The notes: a model not told the origin generated them from the letters alone. 40,294 nucleotides of DNA from an uncultured Eggerthella sp. (GCA_902464295.1 CABQIW010000018.1:1-40294); one strand, 5' to 3'. Counted from the first letter of the stretch, positions 31,563-38,772 are shown. A program made the numbers and translations.

Positions 31563-32330
31563 TCACTTCAGTTCGATCGTGGTGTTCTGTTGGTTGGCAT
31601 CGGTTTTTTCGGGGGTGTTCTGTTGTTCGGTCTTGTTCTCCGCGTTCGCGCCTTGTTCGTTCTTAGCCGCCTCACCTTCCTGAGCGGGAGCTTCTTGGCT
31701 TTTGCCCGAAGGAAGGGTGAAATAAATCGCGAGCGATTCAGAGGCGGTTACGAACTCTTGCGCCTTTTCAGGTTTCACGGCAAGCGTGATCCAGGTGAGC
31801 TTCGTGCGCGAAGAGCTCTCATCGTTATCAGCGCTCGTTGCGAGCACTTCAAGATCGCGTCCCAAACAGGTGGTCTTCGCTCCCGTGGCGTATACGTCGA
31901 CCTTGCTTCCTTCGCTGATGCGTCCACCCACTGCTTGGATGTCCTCTGCTGGCAATGCGATCGCCACATATCCTGCAGGGATATCGAGTTCTTGGGTTTC
32001 GTTGTTGAACCTGCTCTGCGAGACCACTTCGCCTTCAAGGATGAGCGAGGTGGCTTGCTTTCCCTCCATCTCAGCAAGCTCCATCAAAGCGCCGTCGGGA
32101 AGAAGATCGCTCAACCATGTTTTGGTGGTGCAGTTCGATGGATCGAGCGTTTCACCAGGATGGATCGTGCGTGTCGCAACTACGACCTCAACCTGTTCGC
32201 CGCCATAGCGCTCGAGCGCTTCGCTTCGTTTGGAGTCGGCTTCGGCATAGACCATCTCGGTATAGAGAAAGACGCATGCAGCGCAGATGATCCCGCAGAT
32301 GATTCCTGCTATGAGTAGTTGTCTCTTCAT
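31563..32330 (-). CDS. cpaB: CpaB/RcpC-like SAF-domain pilus assembly protein
   Basis: This 255-residue protein has an N-terminal membrane anchor (about residues 5-28) and an extracellular SAF domain with VVATRTIHPGETLDPSNC, EGEVVSQSRF and ALPAEDIQAVGGRISEGSKVDVY (read in parts). The C-terminal ~60 residues are a Glu/Gln/Asn-rich tail. CpaB/RcpC works with the secretin in Gram-negatives; in Gram-positives it may contact the wall. It is the first gene of the Tad operon and divergent from ruvC. ATG 32330 follows AAGGGGAAG. Confidence 0.88.
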   Translation of the reverse strand: MKRQLLIAGIICGIICAACVFLYTEMVYAEADSKRSEALERYGGEQVEVVVATRTIHPGETLDPSNCTTKTWLSDLLPDGALMELAEMEGKQATSLILEGEVVSQSRFNNETQELDIPAGYVAIALPAEDIQAVGGRISEGSKVDVYATGAKTTCLGRDLEVLATSADNDESSSRTKLTWITLAVKPEKAQEFVTASESLAIYFTLPSGKSQEAPAQEGEAAKNEQGANAENKTEQQNTPEKTDANQQNTTIELK

Positions 32331-32372
32331 CGCTTCCCCTTAGGTCTCGTATCTTTATTGTGAGAAAGCATC

Positions 32373-32399
32373 CTTATAAAAATTTGAAAAAAATTTGAA
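32373..32399 (-). promoter_or_regulatory. Predicted AT-rich promoter of the Tad operon
   Basis: On the minus strand TATAAG (32378-32373) is preceded, after 15 nt, by TTCAAA (32399-32394). The region has two direct AAATTTGAA copies and is far more AT-rich than its surroundings. The leader to cpaB would be about 35-40 nt. The short spacer makes the exact -35 uncertain. Confidence 0.45.
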
Positions 32400-32402
32400 C
32401 TT

Positions 32403-32420
32403 TTTCTGCACATGCAGAAA
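32403..32420. promoter_or_regulatory. Inverted repeat between the Tad operon and ruvC
   Basis: TTTCTGCA-CA-TGCAGAAA has perfect 8-bp arms and a 2-nt centre. It sits just upstream of the predicted Tad -35 and about 40 nt before the ruvC -10, so it could be an operator for either direction. No regulator is identified. Confidence 0.4.
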
Positions 32421-32442
32421 CCGTGAAGATGAGGTTTGGTAC

Positions 32443-32484
32443 TTGCGAGGGGCATGATTGTGGTATCATACGAACAAATGTTTG
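32443..32484 (+). promoter_or_regulatory. ruvC promoter with LexA (SOS) box
   Basis: TTGCGA (32443-32448) and TATCAT (32464-32469) form a possible promoter with a 15-nt spacer. CGAACAAATGTTTG (32471-32484) overlaps the expected start of transcription. It matches the Gram-positive LexA consensus CGAAC-N4-GTTCG except for one base. Holliday-junction genes are known SOS genes, so LexA repression of ruvCAB is likely. Confidence 0.6.
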
Positions 32485-32501
32485 TTTTAGAAGGGAGCCT
32501 T

Positions 32502-33014
32502 TTGCCCACCGAGCGCATCATATTAGGTATCGATCCCGGCCTTGCGAATACCGGTTGGGGGGTAGTGCGTCAGAGTGGAGCGCGCCTTCAGTGCTTGGCG
32601 TATGGTTGCGTGAGCACGAGCACCCATGAGCCCCTTGCTGCTCGTTTGCGTAAGATCTATGAGCAAACAACGGCGGTGGTGCAGCGCTTCAAGCCTAGTT
32701 GCGTGGGTATCGAAACGGTGTGGTTCGGGCAGAACATCACGGCAGCATTCGCAACCGGTCAGGCGAGAGGCGCAGCGCTTGCCGCGTGCGGAAGTGGGCC
32801 GATAGAGGTAGGGGAATTCTCTCCACGTCAGATCAAGCTCGCTGTGGTGGGAACGGGAAGCGCAGATAAGGCCCAGGTCCAATACATGGTCAAGCAGGTG
32901 CTCTCGCTCGAAAAACCTCCGGAGCCGGATCACGCGGCAGATGCGCTTGCCGCTGCGATCTGCTTTTCGACCCATGCGTTCGATGCTTCGGGCTATACCG
33001 AACGAACGGCATAG
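32502..33014 (+). CDS. ruvC: Holliday junction endonuclease RuvC
   Basis: This 170-residue nuclease cuts Holliday junctions to resolve recombination intermediates. The four acidic catalytic positions are visible: Asp in LGIDPGLANTGWG, Glu in GIETVWF, and two Asp in PDHAADALAAA. TTG 32502 is chosen as start, since AAGGGAG lies at 32491-32497 and the length then fits the family (E. coli 173). The in-frame ATG 32478 lies inside the LexA-like box and has no ribosome site; the frame also runs up to TTG 32436. ruvA and ruvB follow in order. Confidence 0.93.
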   Translation: MPTERIILGIDPGLANTGWGVVRQSGARLQCLAYGCVSTSTHEPLAARLRKIYEQTTAVVQRFKPSCVGIETVWFGQNITAAFATGQARGAALAACGSGPIEVGEFSPRQIKLAVVGTGSADKAQVQYMVKQVLSLEKPPEPDHAADALAAAICFSTHAFDASGYTERTA

Positions 33015-33060
33015 CTGGTAGATGCCCATGAAGCGCTCAACTAACTTATAGAGGATCATC

Positions 33061-33645
33061 ATGATTTCGTTCATCAGAGGTACATTGGTCGGCAGCGATA
33101 GCGAAAGCGCGCTCATCGAAGTGAATGGCATCGGATACCGTATTGCCATGTCGTATCACGCGCTCTCGAATCTTGGCAGCAAGGGTGACGAAGTGCTCGT
33201 TCTTACTTATTTATATGTGCGAGAAGACGCCCTTGTGCTCTATGGCTTCATAGACGAAGAGGAGCGCAGCCTTTTTGAGCGCCTTATCACGGTTTCAGGG
33301 ATCGGGCCAAAGGTTGCCTTATCGGCGCTCTCGCGTTTCAAAGCAGCGGAGCTCATCGCTGCGATCGTTTCGCAAGACGTTGCAACAGTTCAGAAGATTC
33401 CTGGGGTTGGTAAGAAAACCGCATCACGAATTGTCTTAGAATTAAAGGATGCGCTAGGGCAAAGTGAAGTCGGCCCGCTATTCGCAACGAGCACTGGATC
33501 GCCTCAGTCCTTCGATGGCGCTGCCGATGCGCTCTTGTCCATGGGCTTCACTCAAACCGAGGCTGAATTGGCACTCAAAGATGCGCCTGCCGATGCGAGT
33601 GAGTCGGAACTCATTCGTTATGCGCTCAAACGCTTAGGAGAGTAA
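33061..33645 (+). CDS. ruvA: Holliday junction branch migration protein RuvA
   Basis: This 194-residue protein binds the four-way junction and loads RuvB. It begins MISFIRGTL, followed by GIGYRIAMS. Two helix-hairpin-helix motifs are present, LITVSGIGPKVALSAL and VQKIPGVGKKTASRIVLELK. The C-terminal domain III (ADALLSMGFTQTEAELAL) contacts RuvB. GAGGATC precedes the ATG. ruvC ends 46 nt upstream and ruvB starts 7 nt downstream. Confidence 0.96.
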   Translation: MISFIRGTLVGSDSESALIEVNGIGYRIAMSYHALSNLGSKGDEVLVLTYLYVREDALVLYGFIDEEERSLFERLITVSGIGPKVALSALSRFKAAELIAAIVSQDVATVQKIPGVGKKTASRIVLELKDALGQSEVGPLFATSTGSPQSFDGAADALLSMGFTQTEAELALKDAPADASESELIRYALKRLGE

Positions 33646-33652
33646 TAACGGC

Positions 33653-34726
33653 GTGGAAGAATCCTTTGAAATAGAGAATCTTATCTACGAAGCATCGCCC
33701 GACCTGAGCGGTTCGACCCCCTCAGCACGCATGTGCTCGGTCGATCTGCAGGAAGACGATCTAGCGCTCGAACGCTCACTTCGTCCGCGCAAGCTCAACG
33801 ACTACATCGGTCAGCAGAAGGTCAAAGATAGCCTGCTCATTCTTATCGAGGCTGCACGCCAGCGTAGCGATGCGGTCGATCACATTCTGTTCTCTGGGCC
33901 TCCGGGCTTGGGCAAGACCACCCTTGCGAGCGTGGTTGCGCATGAGATGGGGGCGAATATCAAGGTCACGAGTGGGCCTGCTATCGAGCGCACGGGCGAT
34001 CTCGCGGCGATCCTTACCAACCTCGAAGAGGGAGATGTGCTCTTCATCGACGAGATCCATCGCCTCAATCGCATGGTCGAAGAGATCCTCTATCCCGCAT
34101 TGGAAGATTTTGTGCTCGATATCGTGGTGGGGAAGGGCCCGGCTGCTCGTTCGATCCGCCTCGATCTGCCGCCGTTCACGCTCATCGGTGCCACTACGAG
34201 AACAGGCCTTCTTACGGGTCCTTTGCGCGATCGTTTTGGCATCGCATTTCGTCTTAACTACTACGAGCCTGAAGAGCTCGCGCAGATCATCACGCGATCA
34301 GCGGGTATCCTCGATGTTGCGATCTCTGAAGACGGCGCTCTTGAGATCGCGCGTCGCAGTCGCGGCACACCGCGCTTGGCGAATCGTCTGTTGAAGCGCG
34401 TGCGCGATTGGGCGCAGGTAAAGGGTGATAGCGTTATCGATGAAGACTGCGCAGCGCAGGCGCTCTCGTTCTTCGAGGTCGATTCACTCGGTCTCGATGC
34501 CGTGGATAATCGCATTCTTGAAATGCTCTGTGGTCAGTTTGCGGGGCGGCCCGTGGGTCTTTCCACGCTCGCTTCGGCGCTTTCTGAAGTGCCTGAAACG
34601 CTCGAGGATGTCTATGAGCCTTATCTTATGCAGCAAGGATTGCTCGTTCGTACGCCGAAAGGGCGTCAGGCTACGCGGCGTGCTTTCGAGCACATCGGCA
34701 TGTCATTTCCTGAAGGGATGCTTTAA
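33653..34726 (+). CDS. ruvB: Holliday junction branch migration ATPase RuvB
   Basis: This 357-residue AAA+ motor drives branch migration with RuvA. Visible motifs are LRPRKLNDYIGQ, Walker A GPPGLGKTTLA, Walker B DVLFIDEIHRL, sensor 1 IGATTRTGLL, and the arginine region GPLRDRFGI. The C-terminal winged helix ends with GRQATRRAFEHIG. The start is GTG 33653, with GGAG at 33637-33640 12 nt upstream, a rather long spacing. An internal ATG at residue 27 (MCSVDL) would still keep the core domain. Confidence 0.96.
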   Translation: MEESFEIENLIYEASPDLSGSTPSARMCSVDLQEDDLALERSLRPRKLNDYIGQQKVKDSLLILIEAARQRSDAVDHILFSGPPGLGKTTLASVVAHEMGANIKVTSGPAIERTGDLAAILTNLEEGDVLFIDEIHRLNRMVEEILYPALEDFVLDIVVGKGPAARSIRLDLPPFTLIGATTRTGLLTGPLRDRFGIAFRLNYYEPEELAQIITRSAGILDVAISEDGALEIARRSRGTPRLANRLLKRVRDWAQVKGDSVIDEDCAAQALSFFEVDSLGLDAVDNRILEMLCGQFAGRPVGLSTLASALSEVPETLEDVYEPYLMQQGLLVRTPKGRQATRRAFEHIGMSFPEGML

Positions 34727-35170
34727 ATGCTTCAGCAAGATTATCTTATGCGCATGTTCACTGCACTTGCGATCGCGATGCGCGAAAGCATGCTGCGCGC
34801 TCAGGGCGATGAAGACCCAGAAGGAGCTGCAGAGCTGCTCGAAGCTGCCCTTGACAAGACCACGGAGATCGACGGTGCGCTGCTTCTGCAGATGGCACCT
34901 GAATCCTTTGTTGCCATGGTGCAGCTTTCCCAAACCGATCCTGCGCTCATCGGTTATATCTCACGCACCCTCATGCTCGAATCGCACTATCTTTCTGAGG
35001 CGGGATTCCATGAGCGAGCAACTCTGCGAGCCGAACAAGCACAGGCTCTTTCTCGTGCCTATGGCTTCGAATTAGGTCCAACCGATATCACTCCTGAAGA
35101 GCTCGATCGATTCTTCGAGGAGCAAAACATCGATCCGTCTGATACGCCAGGTTCTTCGCCGCTTTCCTAG
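34727..35170 (+). CDS. Small helical protein of unknown function, coupled to ruvB
   Basis: This 147-residue protein is acidic and predicted to be all helical, with two helical-repeat-like stretches (DPEGAAELLEAALDKT and ATLRAEQAQALSRAYG). It has no membrane segment, signal or metal motif. The start MLQQDYLMRMFTALA resembles the N-terminus of DUF6483-type proteins as remembered, which I cannot verify here. Its ATG follows the ruvB stop with no gap (TAAATG), and AAGGG lies within the ruvB end, so it belongs to the ruvCAB operon. A role in recombination would be guesswork. Confidence 0.7.
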   Translation: MLQQDYLMRMFTALAIAMRESMLRAQGDEDPEGAAELLEAALDKTTEIDGALLLQMAPESFVAMVQLSQTDPALIGYISRTLMLESHYLSEAGFHERATLRAEQAQALSRAYGFELGPTDITPEELDRFFEEQNIDPSDTPGSSPLS

Positions 35171-35340
35171 GTCGCAGATCTTTAAGCGTGGCGGCTTGCA
35201 ACGCTGCATCGGATCGTTCGGATCCTTTTGTGCTGCAAGGTGAATGATCATCGGATCACTTCACCACCTAGGGTTTCAAGTTTAACTACCTCGACTTTTA
35301 ACCGCTATCGCCGTTCTCCAGATTTTTCGGAATCTTTTTC
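35171..35340. other. Non-coding stretch with hairpins upstream of the feo promoter
   Basis: Three potential RNA or DNA structures lie here: GGATC...GATCC followed by TTTTG (about 35211-35229); an enclosing CTTGCA...TGCAAG pair; and a near-perfect 11-bp stem GGTGAATGATC (35239-35249) with GATCA-c-TTCACC (35254-35265). The first, with its short T-run, may terminate the ruv operon. No reading frame is convincing. Confidence 0.4.
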
Positions 35341-35369
35341 TTGACCTTCGAGTTTCACAAAGTTAACAT
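35341..35369 (+). promoter_or_regulatory. Predicted sigma-70 promoter of the feo operon
   Basis: TTGACC (35341-35346) and TAACAT (35364-35369) are separated by exactly 17 nt. Transcription would start near 35376, leaving a leader of about 60 nt that contains the 18-bp palindrome at 35385-35402. Confidence 0.65.
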
Positions 35370-35384
35370 ATGAGCCAAGGGGCG

Positions 35385-35402
35385 AGTTACCCATGGGTAA
35401 CT
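35385..35402. promoter_or_regulatory. Perfect 18-bp palindrome, candidate iron-regulator operator
   Basis: AGTTACCCATGGGTAACT is its own reverse complement over all 18 bases. It begins about 10 nt after the predicted start of feo transcription, a position where a bound repressor blocks polymerase. Its size and symmetry resemble DtxR/IdeR-type boxes, although the bases differ from the Corynebacterium and Mycobacterium consensus. A DtxR/MntR-family protein is encoded at 19170-19556. Confidence 0.55.
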
Positions 35403-35436
35403 AGAGCACGCTCCATCAGGGAGAGGAAGTGATCGT

Positions 35437-35646
35437 ATGGTCTTAGCAGAGGTTAAGAAAAATGGTCTCTACCACGTAAAACAACTTCATGGCATTGGGG
35501 ATGTCCATCGCCATCTTGAAGATCTTGGTTTTCTTCCAGGAGAGACCGTTCGCGTGATCTCTCGCATCGGCGGCAACTTGGTCGTGAATGTGAAAGGCTC
35601 TCGTGTCGCACTTTCGTCTGAGCTGGCAAAGAATATCGTTATCTAA
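35437..35646 (+). CDS. feoA: FeoA-like protein (first copy)
   Basis: This 69-residue SH3-like protein has the FeoA pattern: HVKQLHGIGDVHRHLEDLGFLPGETVRVISRIGG in parts, then VKGSRVALSSELAKNIVI. FeoA is a small cytoplasmic partner needed for FeoB-dependent iron(II) uptake. ATG 35437 lies after GAGAGGAAG. It is the first gene behind the feo promoter and palindrome. A second, divergent FeoA gene follows 36 nt downstream; the two may act as a pair on FeoB. Confidence 0.9.
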   Translation: MVLAEVKKNGLYHVKQLHGIGDVHRHLEDLGFLPGETVRVISRIGGNLVVNVKGSRVALSSELAKNIVI

Positions 35647-35682
35647 TCAGTAGGTCAGGGTATGAGTAGGGAAGGAGGAACA

Positions 35683-35904
35683 GTGAAGACTCTTCGTGAA
35701 GCAAAACCGGGCGAGACTGTTACCGTAACGAAGCTCAATGGTACGGGTGCCGTTAAGCGCCGCATCATGGATATGGGGATCACCAAAGGAATTCCTGTGT
35801 ACATTCGCAAGGTTGCTCCCTTGGGCGATCCGGTCGAGGTCACCATCCGCGGCTACGAACTCTCGTTGCGCAAGGATGATGCTCAAATGGTCGAGGTTTC
35901 TTAA
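35683..35904 (+). CDS. feoA: FeoA-like protein (second copy)
   Basis: This 73-residue FeoA-like protein has TLREAKPGETVTVTKLNG near the start, then KRRIMDMGITKGIPVYI and the strand-rich PVEVTIRGYELSLRKDDA. It is clearly related to, but different from, the first FeoA. The start GTG 35683 is preceded by GGAGG (35674-35678); an in-frame ATG at 35662 has a poor ribosome site and would put that GGAGG inside the gene. A likely intrinsic terminator lies between this gene and feoB. Confidence 0.88.
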   Translation: MKTLREAKPGETVTVTKLNGTGAVKRRIMDMGITKGIPVYIRKVAPLGDPVEVTIRGYELSLRKDDAQMVEVS

Positions 35905-35964
35905 AGCCTCTCACCACCTTCGGTAATCTATCGAGCCTTATGCCATTGCACGGGGTTCTATAGC

Positions 35965-35986
35965 GGCGCATGCGCGCCTTATTTTT
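35965..35986 (+). terminator. Possible intrinsic terminator or attenuator between feoA and feoB
   Basis: GGCGC (35965-35969) and GCGCC (35974-35978) form a perfect 5-bp GC stem with an ATGC loop, followed by TTATTTTT. The stem is short, so termination may be partial and could set the ratio of FeoA to FeoB transcripts. Confidence 0.55.
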
Positions 35987-36012
35987 GGAATACAAGTTAA
36001 CTAAAGTAAACA
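35985..36012 (+). promoter_or_regulatory. Possible internal feoB promoter with AGTTAACT palindrome
   Basis: TTGGAA (35985-35990) and TAAACA (36007-36012) with a 16-nt spacer lie after the putative terminator. The 8-bp palindrome AGTTAACT (35995-36002) sits between them and repeats the outer arms AGTTA...TAACT of the larger palindrome at 35385-35402. This could allow separate, similarly regulated feoB transcription. Low certainty. Confidence 0.35.
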
Positions 36013-36029
36013 ATAAAGGAGTTCAACGC

Positions 36030-38696
36030 ATGAGAGTAGCGCTTGTCGGAAACCCGAACTGCGGGAAGACGACACTGTTCAACGCCCTCACTGGCGCCAA
36101 CCAATACGTTGGCAACTGGCCCGGCGTTACGGTTGAGAAGAAGAGCGGTAAGCTCAAAGCGGACAAGTCGATCGAGATCACCGACTTGCCCGGCATCTAT
36201 TCACTTTCCCCTTACACCCTTGAAGAGGTCATCGCGCGCGATTTCCTGATCAAGGAGCACCCTGATGCCATCTTGAACATCGTCGATGGCACCAACCTTG
36301 AACGCAATCTCTATCTGTCCACTCAGCTGCTCGAAATGGGCATCCCCGTGGTTGTTGCGGTCAACATGATGGACGTGGTGCGCAAGCGCGGCGATCAGAT
36401 CAATATCACAGCGCTTGAAGAGAAGCTCAGCTGCCCGGTCGTTGAGATCTCGGCGCTCAAGAACGAGGGAATCGATCAGGTGGTCAACTGCCTGAAGACC
36501 ATTCCTTCCACGGTAGGCATCGAGGCCATGGCGTATAGCCGTGAAGTCGAAGATGCTCTTACCGAGATCATCGAGCGTTTCGAGGGCAGCTTGGAGTATT
36601 CGCTCACAGATCTCAAGCGCGCCGAAGAAGGTGCGATCGATCAAGTTCCTGAGCATCTTCAGCGTTTCTATGCGATCAAACTGCTCGAGAACGATGAGAA
36701 GATCCGTGAGAGCTTGAAGAATCCGCCCGATGTTTCAGATATCATCGCGCGTATCGAGAAGCACTTTGATGACGATACGGAGAGCGTCATCACCAATGAA
36801 CGTTACACCTGGATCTCCTCGATCATGCACAGCGTCCGTACGCTCGGCAGTGAAGATGGTCTTACCACTTCCGATAAGATCGACCGCGTGGTCACGAATC
36901 GCTTCCTTGCGCTTCCGATCTTCGCGGTGGTCATGTTCTTGGTCTACTACATCTCGGTCTCGACCGTTGGTACTTTTGCGACCGATTGGGCAAACGACGG
37001 TGTGTTCGGCGATGGTTGGTTCCTTGGCGCTGGCGGCGACGAGTATGCCGAGGTTGTCGATGAATTCGACGGTGCGAGTGAGAGCGTTGCCGCTTTCGAC
37101 GAAGCTGCGATCGCGGAGGGGCTCGATCCTGAGTCTGATACCTTCCTCTTCGAGGCTGAGCAAGCAGGCATCGTAGGAAGCTATGAAGCTTATGACGATG
37201 AAACGGGTGAGAATGAGCTCGTCGAAGTCGATGCCGCTGCCTATGAAGAAGCGAAGGATATCATCGCTCCCTATGCGGGTGACGCTGATCTGATCGCCGC
37301 TTTTGAGCTGGCGGCTTCTCAGGCAGGCTTGGATCCTGCGTCCGAGACCTTCGTCGAAGATGCGGAGGCTGCCGGTATCACGGCGAAATACACTCACGTT
37401 GATGAAGAGACAGGCGAAAACCTCACTACCATCGTCGATGCTGCGGCATATGCGGCAGAAGTTGAAGGGGGAGCGCCCGATCCAGCTGAGTATGGCATCT
37501 GGGTGCCCGGTCTGCCGGTCATCATCGGTGACGCGCTCGCCTCGATCGATGCAGCTGATTGGCTGACCGCACTCATCCTTGACGGCATCGTTGCAGGTGT
37601 CGGTGCGGTGCTCGGCTTCATCCCGCAGATGCTTGTCCTCTTCCTGCTCCTGGCATTCCTTGAGAGCTGCGGTTATATGTCGCGTATCGCATTCATCCTC
37701 GACCGCGTGTTCCGTCGCTTCGGCCTGTCAGGTAAATCATTCGTACCGATCCTGATCGGTACCGGTTGTGGCGTACCCGGTGTCATGGCATCGCGCACCA
37801 TCGAGAACCAGAATGACCGCCGCATGACGGTCATGACCACCACGTTCATTCCCTGTGGTGCGAAGCTGCCGATCATCGCGCTTTTCGCAGCGGCGGTATT
37901 CGGCGGCGTGTGGTGGGTCGCGCCTTCCGCCTACTTCTTAGGTATCGCAGCGATCCTGTGCACGGGCATCATCTTGAAGAAGACGCGCTTCTTCGCAGGC
38001 GACCCAGCACCCTTCATCATGGAGTTGCCGGCCTACCATATGCCTACCGTTGGCGCAGTGCTGCGCAGCATGTGGGAGCGTGCTTGGTCGTTCATCAAGA
38101 AGGCCGGTACCATCATCCTGCTCGCATGTATCTTGGTGTGGTTCATCTCGACCTATGGGGTGGTCGATGGCACCTTCATGGCGGTCGAGGATCAGAACGA
38201 TTCGATCCTTGCGGTGCTCGGTACGCTCATCTGCTGGATCTTCAACCCGCTCGGATGGGGCGATTGGCAGGCAGCATCTGCGGCGGTCACGGGTCTTATC
38301 GCAAAGGAGAACGTGGTCGGTACGCTCGGTATCCTCTACAACGGCGACGCTGGTTGGTATGCCAACGTTCAGGCTGCCTTCACCCCGCTCGTGGCCTATT
38401 CGTTCCTCGCGTTCAATCTGCTCTGTGCTCCGTGTTTCGCTGCAATGGGCGCGATCAAACGCGAGATGAACAATCGCAAGTGGTTCTGGGCGGCGATCGG
38501 CTATCAGTGTGGACTCGCGTGGGTCGTGGCGCTGTGGATCTACCAGATCGGCGGCATGATCACCGGCGAAGTCGCGTTCGGCCCGTTCGCCGTGATCGCG
38601 ATACTTCTGGCCATCGCCTTCATCTACCTGCTCTTCAGGAAGAATAAGTACAAGGGCAAGGTGGAGAGCCTCACTTCAGTGGCTGCTGAGGGCTAA
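36030..38696 (+). CDS. feoB: Ferrous iron transporter FeoB with an extracellular repeat insertion
   Basis: This 888-residue membrane protein imports iron(II). The cytoplasmic G domain shows G1 GNPNCGKTTLFNALTG, G2 NWPGVTVEKKSG, G3 DLPGIYSLSPY and G4 AVNMMDV, then the GDI helix region. The membrane part has Gate motifs ESCGYMSRIAFILDR, GTGCGVPGVMASRT and FIPCGAKLPI. Between the first helix (about 290-315) and the second there is an acidic insertion of ~150 residues, made of two ~60-residue tandem repeats (from residues 352 and 421). FeoB proteins normally have a short loop there; E. coli FeoB has 773 residues. ATG 36030 is chosen, since AAAGGAG precedes it; an upstream in-frame ATG at 35970 lies in the terminator stem. 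Confidence 0.95.
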   Translation: MRVALVGNPNCGKTTLFNALTGANQYVGNWPGVTVEKKSGKLKADKSIEITDLPGIYSLSPYTLEEVIARDFLIKEHPDAILNIVDGTNLERNLYLSTQLLEMGIPVVVAVNMMDVVRKRGDQINITALEEKLSCPVVEISALKNEGIDQVVNCLKTIPSTVGIEAMAYSREVEDALTEIIERFEGSLEYSLTDLKRAEEGAIDQVPEHLQRFYAIKLLENDEKIRESLKNPPDVSDIIARIEKHFDDDTESVITNERYTWISSIMHSVRTLGSEDGLTTSDKIDRVVTNRFLALPIFAVVMFLVYYISVSTVGTFATDWANDGVFGDGWFLGAGGDEYAEVVDEFDGASESVAAFDEAAIAEGLDPESDTFLFEAEQAGIVGSYEAYDDETGENELVEVDAAAYEEAKDIIAPYAGDADLIAAFELAASQAGLDPASETFVEDAEAAGITAKYTHVDEETGENLTTIVDAAAYAAEVEGGAPDPAEYGIWVPGLPVIIGDALASIDAADWLTALILDGIVAGVGAVLGFIPQMLVLFLLLAFLESCGYMSRIAFILDRVFRRFGLSGKSFVPILIGTGCGVPGVMASRTIENQNDRRMTVMTTTFIPCGAKLPIIALFAAAVFGGVWWVAPSAYFLGIAAILCTGIILKKTRFFAGDPAPFIMELPAYHMPTVGAVLRSMWERAWSFIKKAGTIILLACILVWFISTYGVVDGTFMAVEDQNDSILAVLGTLICWIFNPLGWGDWQAASAAVTGLIAKENVVGTLGILYNGDAGWYANVQAAFTPLVAYSFLAFNLLCAPCFAAMGAIKREMNNRKWFWAAIGYQCGLAWVVALWIYQIGGMITGEVAFGPFAVIAILLAIAFIYLLFRKNKYKGKVESLTSVAAEG
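37083..37469 (+). repeat. Two tandem ~60-residue coding repeats inside feoB
   Basis: Repeat 1 is encoded at 37083-37262 and repeat 2 at 37290-37469, with a 69-codon period. The protein copies match at 30 of 60 positions by eye. They share AAF, GLDP, the DETGEN or EETGEN block, and VDAAAY. Both are strongly acidic. They lie in the loop that faces outward between the first two membrane helices of FeoB. Confidence 0.85.
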
Positions 38697-38706
38697 GGCA
38701 TACTTC

Positions 38707-38772
38707 GAGCTTTGGGATCGCGGACGATCCCGCGCCCAAAGCTCAAAGGATCCTGGTGCGTAGTGCGCCAGG
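38707..38772 (+). other. Two hairpins between feoB and the FeoB-associated gene
   Basis: GAGCTTTGGG (38707-38716) pairs perfectly with CCCAAAGCTC (38735-38744), with further pairing inside. A second stem, CCTGG-t-GCG with CGCCAGG, lies at 38752-38772. Neither is followed by a T-run, so these are more likely transcript-stabilising or processing structures than terminators. Confidence 0.5.

Noticed and set aside
35970..36029. Upstream start for feoB giving 20 extra residues
   Set aside because: The ATG lies in the loop of a probable terminator, while AAAGGAG directly before ATG 36030 fits the G-domain start of the family.
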